Shown one piece after another: positions 17,471 through 26,187 of a stretch of DNA of 64,000 bases. Source of the stretch: an uncultured Phascolarctobacterium sp. (GTDB lineage Bacteria > Bacillota > Negativicutes > Acidaminococcales > Acidaminococcaceae); assembly GCF_900753045.1 (NCBI RefSeq), contig NZ_CAADXO010000029.1, positions 1-64,000 of the forward strand. The letters run 5' to 3'. The position numbers and the translations under genes are program-made. Each line of letters opens with the position of its first letter. Within the stretch, counting starts at the first letter, position 1. The notes under the pieces were generated by a model. The model made no database searches, had not been told where the DNA came from, and worked only from the letters and a program-made list of their open reading frames with translations.

Positions 17471-18352
17471 TTATCTTTTTACTTGCATTTTGGCAGTTAC
17501 ACCATAACCCTGTTTTTCAATTTCCTTGCCATAATCAGCAGAGAGGATGAAGTCCAGGAATGCTTTTACAGCGCCGGTAGCCTCGCCTTTAGTATACATG
17601 TGCTCATAACCCCATACAGGATACTTGCCGTTGTAGGTATTGTCCAGAGTAGGCTCTACACCGTCGATTGCTACGGTTGCAACGTCTTTGTTATTTACGA
17701 GGTAGGACAGAGCAACATAACCGATAGCGCCTTTGTTATCCTTTACGCTTTGCAGCAGAGTGCCGGAGTCATCAGTCTCCAGAGATTTGTTGGTTGCTTC
17801 TTTAGCACCGCCCAGAGCGAACTCCTGGAAGAGAGCGCGGGTACCGCTGGTAGCAGGACGGGTAATCAGAACGATAGGTTCATCTGGGCCGCCAACCTGT
17901 TTCCAGTTGGTTACCTTAGCAGTGAAGATGTCGGTCAGCTGAGCTTTAGTCAGGCTTTTTACTTTAGCTGCCAGGTCTTTGTTGATAACCGGAGCCATGG
18001 TAACTACACAGACCTTATGGTCTACGAGTCCTTTGGCAACTTCGGGTTTCAGCTTGCTTTCTGCCGGTACGTCAGAGTTACCGATGTTGACGCTGCCGTC
18101 TGCAACCTGTTTCAGACCGGTGCCGCTGCCGCCGCCGTTAAGGGTGATGGAAACATCCGGGTTAATAGCTTTAAATTTGCTTGCTGCATCCTTTGCCAGC
18201 GGCAGAAGTGCGGAAGAACCGCTGCCGGTTACACTGCCGGTAACCTTGCTGCCTGCTTTGTTATCTGCAGCCTTGTTATCACTGCCGCAGCCCAGAGCAC
18301 CGAGTGCTACCATAGCTGCCAGACCTAAACATGCGACTTTTTTCAATTTCAT
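17471..18352 (-). CDS. pstS: Phosphate-binding lipoprotein PstS
   Basis: 293 residues. Lipoprotein signal with lipobox ending at Cys22 (LGALGC). Phosphate-contacting motifs of PstS are present: GSGSSALLPLA near residue 42, LNGGGSGTGLKQV near 80 and TRPATSGTRALFQEF near 164. Captures phosphate in the periplasm for PstCAB. AAGGAGG 8 nt before ATG. Preceded by phased TGTTAA/TTAACA repeats fitting a Pho-box promoter. Confidence 0.95.
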   Translation of the reverse strand: MKLKKVACLGLAAMVALGALGCGSDNKAADNKAGSKVTGSVTGSGSSALLPLAKDAASKFKAINPDVSITLNGGGSGTGLKQVADGSVNIGNSDVPAESKLKPEVAKGLVDHKVCVVTMAPVINKDLAAKVKSLTKAQLTDIFTAKVTNWKQVGGPDEPIVLITRPATSGTRALFQEFALGGAKEATNKSLETDDSGTLLQSVKDNKGAIGYVALSYLVNNKDVATVAIDGVEPTLDNTYNGKYPVWGYEHMYTKGEATGAVKAFLDFILSADYGKEIEKQGYGVTAKMQVKR

Positions 18353-18439
18353 AATATATTTCCTCCTTCAACCATCGTGAAAAAATTTATTTCCGATGAA
18401 GTCTGCGCCTCATCAGTAGGGTTCGTGGTTTATGATGCT

Positions 18440-18493
18440 AGTATAATATATCATTGTTAAGGAAGTATTATGCTGATGTTAAGAGCATGTTAA
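18440..18493 (-). promoter_or_regulatory. Pho-box-like promoter of pstS
   Basis: On the minus strand three exact TTAACA hexamers lie at 18488-18493, 18477-18482 and 18455-18460, spaced 11 and 22 bp apart, i.e. on one face of the helix. This matches the PhoP-box style of Firmicutes (repeated TTAACA-like sites with 11-bp phasing). A -10-like TATACT/TATTAT follows near 18440-18447. Confidence 0.7.
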
Positions 18494-18506
18494 ATAGCAA
18501 AAAATG

Positions 18507-18553
18507 CGCAAAAAAAAGCACCTGCCTATCATTTTGCTGATAAGCAGGTGCCT
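18507..18553 (-). terminator. Intrinsic terminator after the Rpn-family gene
   Basis: Minus-strand stem GCACCTGC / GCAGGTGC followed by eight T. The hairpin (18516-18551) is nearly identical over 36 bp to the one after pyrE (19708-19745). Confidence 0.85.
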
Positions 18554-18596
18554 GTACATATGATATTCTTTGTTTTTTAGGTACTACCCTTTTAGC

Positions 18597-19484
18597 TTAC
18601 GCGGTCAGCTTGGAAGCCAGCTCGCGCACCTCTGCTTCTGTAAGCTTAGAATGACGGACGGTGAACTCGATACTCATACCGTCAGCCAGTAAGCCTTGGG
18701 CAAGCTCTATTCTGTTTGCCTGCTCTTTTTCTTCAGCTTTTTTCGCTGCTTCTTTCGTTGCTTCTTTCACTGCTTCTTTCACTGCTTCCCTTGCTGCTTC
18801 TTTCGCCAATGCTTCGGCCTTTCTTGCAGCATATTCTTCAATTACGTCAGTCATTTTTTCTTCACCCTCCTTGCTGTATTTCAAAAACTCCATGCGCTCG
18901 GCAAATTCATGATAATGCAGATTCTTTGGCTCTGTGCAATATAAATCCTGCATCAGTTTACCTAACGCTGTATCATCTCGACGCTGGCTGTTAACATAGA
19001 TAATATGCGAACCATCTTCAAAGTATTTCGCATTTTCATCGATTCTGCGTCTGATATTATAAAGTGGCAAATTATCGTGCAAAACATCGTTTTCTGTGAT
19101 AAAAATTACGTAGGTATCCGGCAGCTCTTCGTAAAGCTTGCTTGGCTGCAGAAAATGAGTATCAAGGATACTGCTGTAAAATCTGGCGCGTCTTGCCGGA
19201 GCGCCTTCATCGCTTCTCTGCACCTCTACGTTAAAATAACGTCCTTTGCTATCCTGCGCTAAAATATCCAGTTGAGAAGAATGTCCGTAGATGTTTTGAA
19301 TAAAGCTCTGTATCCTGACATTTCTCACCTTAATTTTATCATCTCCCAGGATTACGCGCAAGAAAACCTGCGCTGCTTCTTTGTTGTCATCAAGCATAAA
19401 GTTCATAAACCTGTTGTTCATCATGCAAAGACTGCGGATGACCTGCTTGATTTCACTTTCTTGACTTGCTTCATTTGTTTGCAT
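18597..19484 (-). CDS. Rpn-family recombination-promoting nuclease / PD-(D/E)XK transposase-like
   Basis: 295 residues. The PD-(D/E)XK core is seen as LDILAQDSKGRYFNVEVQ: Asp73, Glu87 and Gln89, the variant catalytic set usual in Rpn/PDDEXK-family transposase-like proteins. Residues about 215-260 are a low-complexity helical stretch (repeats of KEAVKEA/KEAAKKA), encoded by near-repeated 15-bp units at 18740-18820, a likely site of length variation. Family members are abundant in gut Firmicutes; Escherichia coli Rpn proteins are DNA endonucleases that raise recombination. The gene is bracketed by two copies of one terminator and has a terminator-like hairpin in its leader. Confidence 0.82.
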   Translation of the reverse strand: MQTNEASQESEIKQVIRSLCMMNNRFMNFMLDDNKEAAQVFLRVILGDDKIKVRNVRIQSFIQNIYGHSSQLDILAQDSKGRYFNVEVQRSDEGAPARRARFYSSILDTHFLQPSKLYEELPDTYVIFITENDVLHDNLPLYNIRRRIDENAKYFEDGSHIIYVNSQRRDDTALGKLMQDLYCTEPKNLHYHEFAERMEFLKYSKEGEEKMTDVIEEYAARKAEALAKEAAREAVKEAVKEATKEAAKKAEEKEQANRIELAQGLLADGMSIEFTVRHSKLTEAEVRELASKLTA

Positions 19485-19507
19485 AGCTTCAACTCCCTTC
19501 TTCTTAA

Positions 19508-19549
19508 CAAAAAACGCCCTATGTACTACTCAATAATACATAAGGCGTT
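19508..19549 (-). terminator. Terminator-like hairpin in the Rpn gene leader
   Basis: Minus-strand AACGCC...GGCGTT hairpin with an inner TATGTA/TACATA match, followed by TTTTTTG, about 25 nt before the ATG. It may block read-through from upstream or act as an attenuator. Confidence 0.65.
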
Positions 19550-19705
19550 CTCAATGACGCTGCGACGACCGTACTCTAGGCAGGCGTGCAAAAATCTTAT
19601 GAATATATATTATCTGATTTTTCAGATTTTGTCAAGAAGAAAGAAATTATAAGTTTTTCCCTTAAAAATAGGGTAATTTTAAGGGAAAGCTTTGGGATGT
19701 AAGGG

Positions 19706-19747
19706 AAAAGCACCTGCCTATCATTTTGCTGATAAACAGGTGCTTTA
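19706..19747 (-). terminator. Intrinsic terminator of the pyr operon
   Basis: Minus-strand AAGCACCTG / CAGGTGCTT hairpin then TTTTCCCTT; 138 bp past the pyrE stop. The 399-bp gap 19485-19883 holds this hairpin, the Rpn leader hairpin and two weaker hairpins (19770-19805 and 19847-19883) with no gene. Confidence 0.7.
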
Positions 19748-19883
19748 AAATTTAGGTTAGATTATTTGTCCTCTTCGATTTCTCACTTCGCAAAGCTCGT
19801 GACAAATTGGAGCTTACTTGCCCTCTTCGAGGATAATTCGACATTCAGTTTCTCGCGGCGCTACGCTTGCGACAAACTGTGTC

Positions 19884-20465
19884 TCATTTACCAGTTCTGC
19901 CACGTTTGGTGAACGGTACGCCTTTAGCGCACAGCGGGCAGGTTGCCGGATCAAAGGTTTCTACGTTCAGGTGCAGCAGAGCTTCGGTGCGAACGCCGAA
20001 GTCTACCTTGCCGCCGCTGCGGTCAACCAGCAGGCCAACGCCTACGAGCTCGCCACCATGCTCTTTAACTACTTCCATAACCTCTTTAACACTGCCGCCG
20101 GTGGTTACGATGTCTTCAACAACCAGTACGCGGGTGCCTGCCGGAATTTGGAAGCCGCGACGCAGAGTCATTTTGCCGTTTTCACGCTCGGTGAAGATAG
20201 CACGAGTGCCCAGAGCCTTGCCAACCTCGTGAGCCAGCAGAATACCGCCGGTCATCGGGCCAACTACCAGTTCAACATTGTCGTTTTCATAACGACGTGC
20301 GATTTCCTGGCACAGACGCTCGGTATATTTAGGATGCTGCAGTACGTTGAATTTTTCAACATACATCGGGCTGTGCAGACCGCTGGTCAGCAAAAAGTGA
20401 CCATGGAGAACTGCTTCAGTTTCCTCGAGCATTTTCATAACATCTTTTTCTTCTAAAACTGCCAT
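19884..20465 (-). CDS. pyrE: Orotate phosphoribosyltransferase
   Basis: 193 residues. PRPP-binding motif VLVVEDIVTTGGSV near residue 114 and the LTSGLHSPMYVEKF segment near 27. Converts orotate and PRPP to OMP, the fifth step of UMP synthesis. A Cys pair near the C-terminus (ATCPLCAKG) is typical of this longer PyrE branch. AAAGGAGTG precedes the ATG. Last gene of the pyr operon, 4 bp after pyrF. Confidence 0.96.
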   Translation of the reverse strand: MAVLEEKDVMKMLEETEAVLHGHFLLTSGLHSPMYVEKFNVLQHPKYTERLCQEIARRYENDNVELVVGPMTGGILLAHEVGKALGTRAIFTERENGKMTLRRGFQIPAGTRVLVVEDIVTTGGSVKEVMEVVKEHGGELVGVGLLVDRSGGKVDFGVRTEALLHLNVETFDPATCPLCAKGVPFTKRGRTGK

Positions 20466-20469
20466 TTGC

Positions 20470-21186
20470 TTACACTCCTTTAATCTCTTCTACAATTGCC
20501 AATGCTGCTGCCTGTCTTGCCTCAGCCTTAGTAATAGGTCTGCCTACTACAATGTGGCTGCTGCCGTTTTGCAGAGCGCCTGCCGGTGTTGCTACGCGCT
20601 TCTGGTCATCCAGAGAGCTGCCCGCAGGACGTACGCCCGGGGTAACAATCAAAAACTCGGGACCGCAAGCCTCACGGATTGCTGCAGCTTCCTTAGGAGA
20701 AGCAACAACGCCGTCCATGCCTGCTTCCTTAGCCAACTTAGCCAGGCTGATAACCTGCTCGGCAATAGTATTTTTATAATTTAAATCAGCAAACTGTTCG
20801 TCATCCATGCTGGTAAGAATGGTTACAGCAATCAGCTTCGGTGCCGGACGGCCTGCTGCTTCAGCAGCCTCATGCACAGCCTTAACAGCCTCTGCCATCA
20901 TCTTTTTGCCGCCGACAGCATGAACGTTCATCATGTCTGCACCCAAATCGCTGAGTACGGTAAGTGCATGAGCAACAGTGTTAGGAATATCCTGCAGCTT
21001 GAGGTCCAGGAAAACATGCTTGCCCTGTTCCTTCAAGAAGCGGATAATTTCGCTGCCTACTGCATAATAAAGCTCCATGCCAACCTTGTAGTAGCTTACT
21101 GCGTCACCCAATTCGACAACGCAAGCCTTAGCCTGTTCCAAGGTAGGAAAGTCGAGTGCGACTATTAATCTATCATCATGTTGCAT
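20470..21186 (-). CDS. pyrF: Orotidine 5'-phosphate decarboxylase
   Basis: 238 residues. The catalytic Lys/Asp array is visible in FLDLKLQDIPNT near residue 59, plus ALDFPT near the N-terminus and the phosphate-binding PGVRPAG and VVGRPIT loops. Makes UMP from OMP in the cytoplasm. AAGGGAG precedes the ATG; 60 bp after pyrD. Confidence 0.97.
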   Translation of the reverse strand: MQHDDRLIVALDFPTLEQAKACVVELGDAVSYYKVGMELYYAVGSEIIRFLKEQGKHVFLDLKLQDIPNTVAHALTVLSDLGADMMNVHAVGGKKMMAEAVKAVHEAAEAAGRPAPKLIAVTILTSMDDEQFADLNYKNTIAEQVISLAKLAKEAGMDGVVASPKEAAAIREACGPEFLIVTPGVRPAGSSLDDQKRVATPAGALQNGSSHIVVGRPITKAEARQAAALAIVEEIKGV

Positions 21187-21246
21187 GAGAAAATCTCCCT
21201 TATATCATACTTTATAGACGCTAGAGAATAATGTTATACAGCGTCG

Positions 21247-22212
21247 TTATTCAGCTTCGTTAAATAATGGCATGCTTTTTTTGCCTTCAGGCAAAGCCAG
21301 ACCAACAATTTCAGAAATATTCTGCGCGTTGTGTCTGTCCAAATATGCCAGCATACCATGAGCAATGGTTTCAGCGATATCAGGCTGTACAAAGTTTGCA
21401 GTGCCAACTGCTACCGCACTTGCGCCTGCCAGCATGAACTCAATTGCATCTTCGGCACACATGATGCCGCCCATGCCGATGATGGGGATATGCACAGCCT
21501 GCGCTACCTGATAAACCAGACGCACTGCTACCGGACGTACGGCAGGACCGCTAAGACCGCCGGTTACATTACCGAGCACTGGACGCTGACGCTCAATATC
21601 AATCTTGGTACCGAGCAGCGTGTTAATCATGGAAATTGCATCTGCACCTGCTGCCTCTACAGCCTTGGCCATTACCACGATATCCGTTACATTAGGAGAA
21701 AGTTTGGCGATAACCATTTTGCTGGTGTTGGCTTTAACCGCACGTACAACCTCAGCAGCTGCCTCCGGCACAGTGCCGAAAACAATGCCGCCCTCTTTGA
21801 CGTTCGGGCAGGAGATGTTGATTTCTACTGCATCAACACCGTCTACATCCAGCTTTTTGGCAACAGCGCCGTATTCCTCGTGGGTATGGCCGTAGATGTT
21901 GACAATCACAGGAACATTATATTTTTTCAGCTCAGGTAGAGTGTGCTCCAAAAAGTACTCGCTGCCGGGGTTTTCCAGACCGATGCAGTTCAGCATACCG
22001 GACGGGGTTTCTACCGCACGCTGACCCTTATTGCCTGCTGCAGGCTCTAAGGATGTACCCTTTACGGTAACAGCGCCAACCTTTTCCAGGTCGAGAAAAT
22101 CGGTAAATTCCAGGCCAAAGCCAAAGGTGCCGGAGCCGGTAGTAACTGGAGTAGCCATTTTCAGGCCGGCAATATCAACTGCCAGACGGCCATCATACAA
22201 TGCTTTTACCAT
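21247..22212 (-). CDS. pyrD: Dihydroorotate dehydrogenase, class 1B catalytic subunit
   Basis: 321 residues from ATG at 22212, which has GAGGAGG upstream; the frame is open further but that extension is out-of-frame overlap with pyrK and lacks family similarity. Class 1B signature: catalytic Cys in NISCPNVKEGG, FMN-binding TGSGTFGFG and GGLSGPAVRP. Works as a heterotetramer with PyrK, passing electrons to NAD+. Overlaps pyrK by 7 bp. Confidence 0.95.
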   Translation of the reverse strand: MVKALYDGRLAVDIAGLKMATPVTTGSGTFGFGLEFTDFLDLEKVGAVTVKGTSLEPAAGNKGQRAVETPSGMLNCIGLENPGSEYFLEHTLPELKKYNVPVIVNIYGHTHEEYGAVAKKLDVDGVDAVEINISCPNVKEGGIVFGTVPEAAAEVVRAVKANTSKMVIAKLSPNVTDIVVMAKAVEAAGADAISMINTLLGTKIDIERQRPVLGNVTGGLSGPAVRPVAVRLVYQVAQAVHIPIIGMGGIMCAEDAIEFMLAGASAVAVGTANFVQPDIAETIAHGMLAYLDRHNAQNISEIVGLALPEGKKSMPLFNEAE

Positions 22213-22973
22213 TCTCCTACCTCCTCTGCCCAGAATACCGGGCCGTCCTTGCAGACTTTGATGCGCTTGCCGATGCCTTCGCAGGCACAGGACAGGCATG
22301 CACCCAGACCGCAGGCCATGTATTTTTCCAGGGATACCTGACATTTTACGCCGGCTTCCAAGCAGGCATTGGCAACTGCGCGCATCATCGGTACAGGACC
22401 GCAAACATATACGCAGTCATAGCCACCCTCTTTTAACAGCTGCGGCAGCAGGGCCATTACGGTGCCCTTAGTGCCTACACTGCCGTCATCGGTGGTCAGG
22501 TAAATATTTTTGCTGAGGCTTTCATAAAGCTTGGTCCAGAACAATTCCTCGGCACTGCGGCCGCCCATCAGGATATCGGTATTGCCCTCACCGAAGCCCT
22601 CTGCCAAAAACAGCAGCGGAGCCAGGCCCAGACCGCCGCCAACCAGCAGCGGTTTCTTGGCACTCATATCAAAGCCGTGTCCCAGCGGACCGACGATGCT
22701 CAGCTCGTCGCCGCTGCAAACGTCAGCCAAAATATGAGTGGCTTCACCAATGATACGGTAGATCATGGTGATGGTTCCCTCAGCCTTGTTAACTCCTGCT
22801 ACGCCGAAGGGACGGCGCAGCAGCGGAGCAGTATTCTTGCACACCTTCACGTTGACGAACTGTCCGGGGACAGCTTCGTCAGCGATTTCCGGTGCATAAA
22901 CATTTATTAATTTTGTCGTACTATTTAAAACTCGTTGACCAATTACCTTGGCACTCGCAATAGTTTTAGACAT
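22206..22973 (-). CDS. pyrK: Dihydroorotate dehydrogenase electron-transfer subunit
   Basis: 255 residues. FAD-binding RRPFGVAGV near residue 53, NAD-binding GGGLGLAPLLFLA near 110 and the 2Fe-2S motif with four Cys in ACGLGACLSCAC near 222. Supplies the electron path from PyrD to NAD+. The ATG at 22973 is preferred over an upstream TTG at 22979 because GGGAGGA is correctly spaced for it; only the TTG alternative would overlap the carB stop. Confidence 0.95.
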   Translation of the reverse strand: MSKTIASAKVIGQRVLNSTTKLINVYAPEIADEAVPGQFVNVKVCKNTAPLLRRPFGVAGVNKAEGTITMIYRIIGEATHILADVCSGDELSIVGPLGHGFDMSAKKPLLVGGGLGLAPLLFLAEGFGEGNTDILMGGRSAEELFWTKLYESLSKNIYLTTDDGSVGTKGTVMALLPQLLKEGGYDCVYVCGPVPMMRAVANACLEAGVKCQVSLEKYMACGLGACLSCACEGIGKRIKVCKDGPVFWAEEVGEW

Positions 22974-22975
22974 AA

Positions 22976-25900
22976 TCAATCCTCCCAGGTCAGGTCCTGC
23001 AGCGCGGTAACGCGTACAACGCTACGACGACGCATTGCGCTCATAACGTTCAGCAGCTCGCGTGCAGTATCCATAGAGGTCAGGCAGGCAATTGCATGCT
23101 CTACGGTAGAACGGCGGATTTTGAAGCCGTCACGTTCAGCGTCACGGCCATGGTTTGTGGTGTTGATAACCATACCGATGCGGCCGCTCTTGATATCATC
23201 AATCAGGTTCGGATGACCTTCGCTTACTTTGGTAGCAACCTCAACAGTTACACCGTATTGCTGCAGATATTCCGCAGTACCGTCGGTTGCAATAACAGTG
23301 TAGCCCAGCTCTTCAAAGCCGCGGGCAATAGCAACTGCCTCAGGCTTATCCATATCAGCAACAGTAATCAGGATTGCACCCTCGTGCGGTACATTGATAC
23401 CGGAAGCGATGCAGGCCTTATACAGCGCACGGCTGTACTGGTAGTCGCAGGCCATAACCTCACCGGTGGATTTCATTTCAGGTCCAAGGGTGATATCTAC
23501 ATTGCTCATCTTATTGAAGCTGAATACAGGAGCTTTAACAGCATAGTAGTCCGGGAAGAAGCGCAGGCCGGCTTGCAAGCCCTGCTCTTTGAGGCTCATG
23601 CCCATTGCGCATCTGGTAGCAACGTCTACCATGGAGATGCCGGTAATTTTGCTCAGGAACGGTACTGTTCTGGAGGAACGCGGGTTAACCTCGATTACAT
23701 AGACATGTTCGTCACGAACGATGTACTGAATGTTAATCATGCCCTTAACTTCCAGGCCCAGAGCCATCTTGTTGGTGTATTCGATAATGGTACGGATAAC
23801 ACTCTCGCTCAGGCTGCGCGGCGGATATACGGCGATGGAGTCACCGCTGTGTACGCCTGCACGTTCAACGTGTTCCATGATGCCGGGAATTAATACTTCC
23901 TTGCCGTCGCAGATAGCGTCAACCTCTACCTCAGTACCCTGCAGGTAATGGTCAACCAGTACCGGATGCTCGTGAGAAGCCTTAACGGCATAGGTCATGT
24001 AGTTGCGCAGCTCGTCATCGTTATAAACGATTTCCATAGCACGGCCGCCCAGTACGTAGGAAGGACGAACCATGGTCGGATAGCCAACATTGTGAGCAGC
24101 AACCAGTGCACCCTCGGTATCGAATACGGTGTGGCCTTGCGGACGCGGAATATCGCAGCTTGTCAGCAGCTCGTCGAAACGTTCACGGTCCTCGGCGCGG
24201 TCGATGCTGTCAACGGAGGAGCCCAGAATCTTCACGCCAGCGCGGGAGAGCGGGCCTGCCAGGTTGATAGCGGTCTGACCACCGAATTGAACGATAACGC
24301 CTTCCGGTTTTTCTTTGTCGATAACGTTGAGAACATCCTCAACAGTCAGCGGCTCAAAGTACAGTTTATCGGAAATATCGAAGTCAGTGGAAACGGTTTC
24401 CGGGTTGTTGTTGATGATAATGGTTTCATAGCCCATTTCCTTCAACGCCCATACGCAGTGTACGGAGCAGTAGTCGAATTCTACGCCCTGACCGATACGG
24501 ATAGGACCGGAGCCGAGTACAACTACTCTCTTATTGTCGCTTACTTCAACCTCATCCTCGGTTTCGTAGCAGGAGTAGTAGTACGGGGTTGCAGCTTCAA
24601 ATTCCGCAGCGCAGGTATCAACCATTTTGTAGGTCGGCAGAATGCCGTTAGCCTTACGCATATCGCGGATTTCGAACTCAGTCTTGCCTACGCGTTTACC
24701 GATAACAGCATCGGCAAAGCCCATTCTCTTAGCCTTACGCAGCAGGCTCGGAGTCAGCTCGTGAGTTTCCAGAGCTTTTTCCATTTTAATGATGTTTTGG
24801 ATTTTGGAGAGGAACCACAGGTCAATCTTGGTGATGTCGTGAATCTCTTCCAGAGTAATACCGCGGCGGATAGCCTCAGCAACAACGAAGCAGCGCTCGT
24901 CGTCAATGCGTTTGATGCGGTCATGAATTTCTTCATCGCTCAAAGCCTTCAGCTCAGGCATTTCCAGATGGTTGAGGCCGATTTCCAGACAGCGAACCGC
25001 TTTCAGCATGGAAGCTTCAAAGCTGCGCTCAATTGCCATAACCTCACCGGTAGCCTTCATCTGAGTTCCCAGAGTGCGGTCAGCGGTTACGAATTTATCG
25101 AACGGCCAACGCGGGAATTTCAGTACGATATAGTCAATGGTAGGCTCGAAGCAAGCCTTAGTCTTTTTGGTAACAGCGTTTTCGATTTCGTCCAGGTTGT
25201 AGCCAACAGCAATTTTGCTGGTAACCTTAGCAATCGGATAACCGGTAGCTTTGGAAGCCAGTGCGGAAGAACGGCTTACACGCGGGTTAACTTCGATTAC
25301 ATAGTAGTTTTCGGAGTACGGGTTGAGAGCCAGCTGTACGTTACAGCCGCCAACTACGCCCAACTCACGCACGATATCGATGGAAGCCTGACGCAGCAGC
25401 TGTACTTCTTTATCGCTCAGAGTCTGTGCCGGAGCCACAACGATGGAGTCGCCGGTGTGTACGCCAACGGGGTCCAGGTTTTCCATGGAGCAGACGGTGA
25501 TGCAGTTATCAGCAGCGTCGCGGATTACTTCGTATTCGATTTCTTTCCAGCCGGCGATGCTGCGTTCAATCAGGCATTGGCCGATGGGGCTGTAGCCCAG
25601 GCCCTTTTGCACGATATCAATCAGCTCTTCCTCGTTTTCAGCAATGCCGCCGCCGGTACCGCCGAGGGTATAAGCAGGACGGACAATCAGCGGATAGCCG
25701 ATTTCCTTGCCGAAGTCGCAAGCAGCTTCAATGGTTTCTACAATGGTGCTTTCAGGAATCGGCTGATGGATTTTCTCCATAGTTTCCTTGAACATTTCGC
25801 GGTCTTCGCCACGTTTGATTGCGCTGATCTGAGTGCCCAGCAGACGAACATTGTACTTGTCCAGAATGCCTTGCTCTTCCAATTTCATAGCCATGTTCAG

Positions 25901-26185
25901 ACCAACCTGACCACCAAGAGTTGCCAGCAGGGAATCAGGACGCTCACGTTTGATAATTTTTTCAATGAATTCAACGCTGATAGGTTCAACATATACACGG
26001 TCAGCCACATGCACATCAGTCATAATGGTTGCAGGGTTACTGTTAATCAGTACAACCTCCAGGCCTTCTTCCTTCAGAGCACGGCAAGCCTGAGTACCTG
26101 CATAGTCAAACTCTGCTGCCTGACCGATGATAATAGGGCCGGAGCCGATAACGAGAACCTTTTTAATATCTTTAAGTTTCGGCAT
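22976..26185 (-). CDS. carB: Carbamoyl-phosphate synthase large subunit
   Basis: 1069 residues, full family length, with two ATP-grasp synthetase halves (each opening with VLGSGPI or VIGSGPI and containing a GGQ..N motif), an oligomerisation region between them and a C-terminal MGS-like allosteric domain (from about 935). Makes carbamoyl phosphate from bicarbonate, ammonia from CarA and two ATP. GGAGGG precedes the ATG. Within the pyr operon, so serves pyrimidine synthesis. Confidence 0.98.
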   Translation of the reverse strand: MPKLKDIKKVLVIGSGPIIIGQAAEFDYAGTQACRALKEEGLEVVLINSNPATIMTDVHVADRVYVEPISVEFIEKIIKRERPDSLLATLGGQVGLNMAMKLEEQGILDKYNVRLLGTQISAIKRGEDREMFKETMEKIHQPIPESTIVETIEAACDFGKEIGYPLIVRPAYTLGGTGGGIAENEEELIDIVQKGLGYSPIGQCLIERSIAGWKEIEYEVIRDAADNCITVCSMENLDPVGVHTGDSIVVAPAQTLSDKEVQLLRQASIDIVRELGVVGGCNVQLALNPYSENYYVIEVNPRVSRSSALASKATGYPIAKVTSKIAVGYNLDEIENAVTKKTKACFEPTIDYIVLKFPRWPFDKFVTADRTLGTQMKATGEVMAIERSFEASMLKAVRCLEIGLNHLEMPELKALSDEEIHDRIKRIDDERCFVVAEAIRRGITLEEIHDITKIDLWFLSKIQNIIKMEKALETHELTPSLLRKAKRMGFADAVIGKRVGKTEFEIRDMRKANGILPTYKMVDTCAAEFEAATPYYYSCYETEDEVEVSDNKRVVVLGSGPIRIGQGVEFDYCSVHCVWALKEMGYETIIINNNPETVSTDFDISDKLYFEPLTVEDVLNVIDKEKPEGVIVQFGGQTAINLAGPLSRAGVKILGSSVDSIDRAEDRERFDELLTSCDIPRPQGHTVFDTEGALVAAHNVGYPTMVRPSYVLGGRAMEIVYNDDELRNYMTYAVKASHEHPVLVDHYLQGTEVEVDAICDGKEVLIPGIMEHVERAGVHSGDSIAVYPPRSLSESVIRTIIEYTNKMALGLEVKGMINIQYIVRDEHVYVIEVNPRSSRTVPFLSKITGISMVDVATRCAMGMSLKEQGLQAGLRFFPDYYAVKAPVFSFNKMSNVDITLGPEMKSTGEVMACDYQYSRALYKACIASGINVPHEGAILITVADMDKPEAVAIARGFEELGYTVIATDGTAEYLQQYGVTVEVATKVSEGHPNLIDDIKSGRIGMVINTTNHGRDAERDGFKIRRSTVEHAIACLTSMDTARELLNVMSAMRRRSVVRVTALQDLTWED

Positions 26186-26187
26186 AA

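Noticed and set aside
22213..22404. N-terminal extension of pyrD to 22404
   Set aside because: Overlaps pyrK out of frame and lacks family similarity; the ATG at 22212 has a strong ribosome site.
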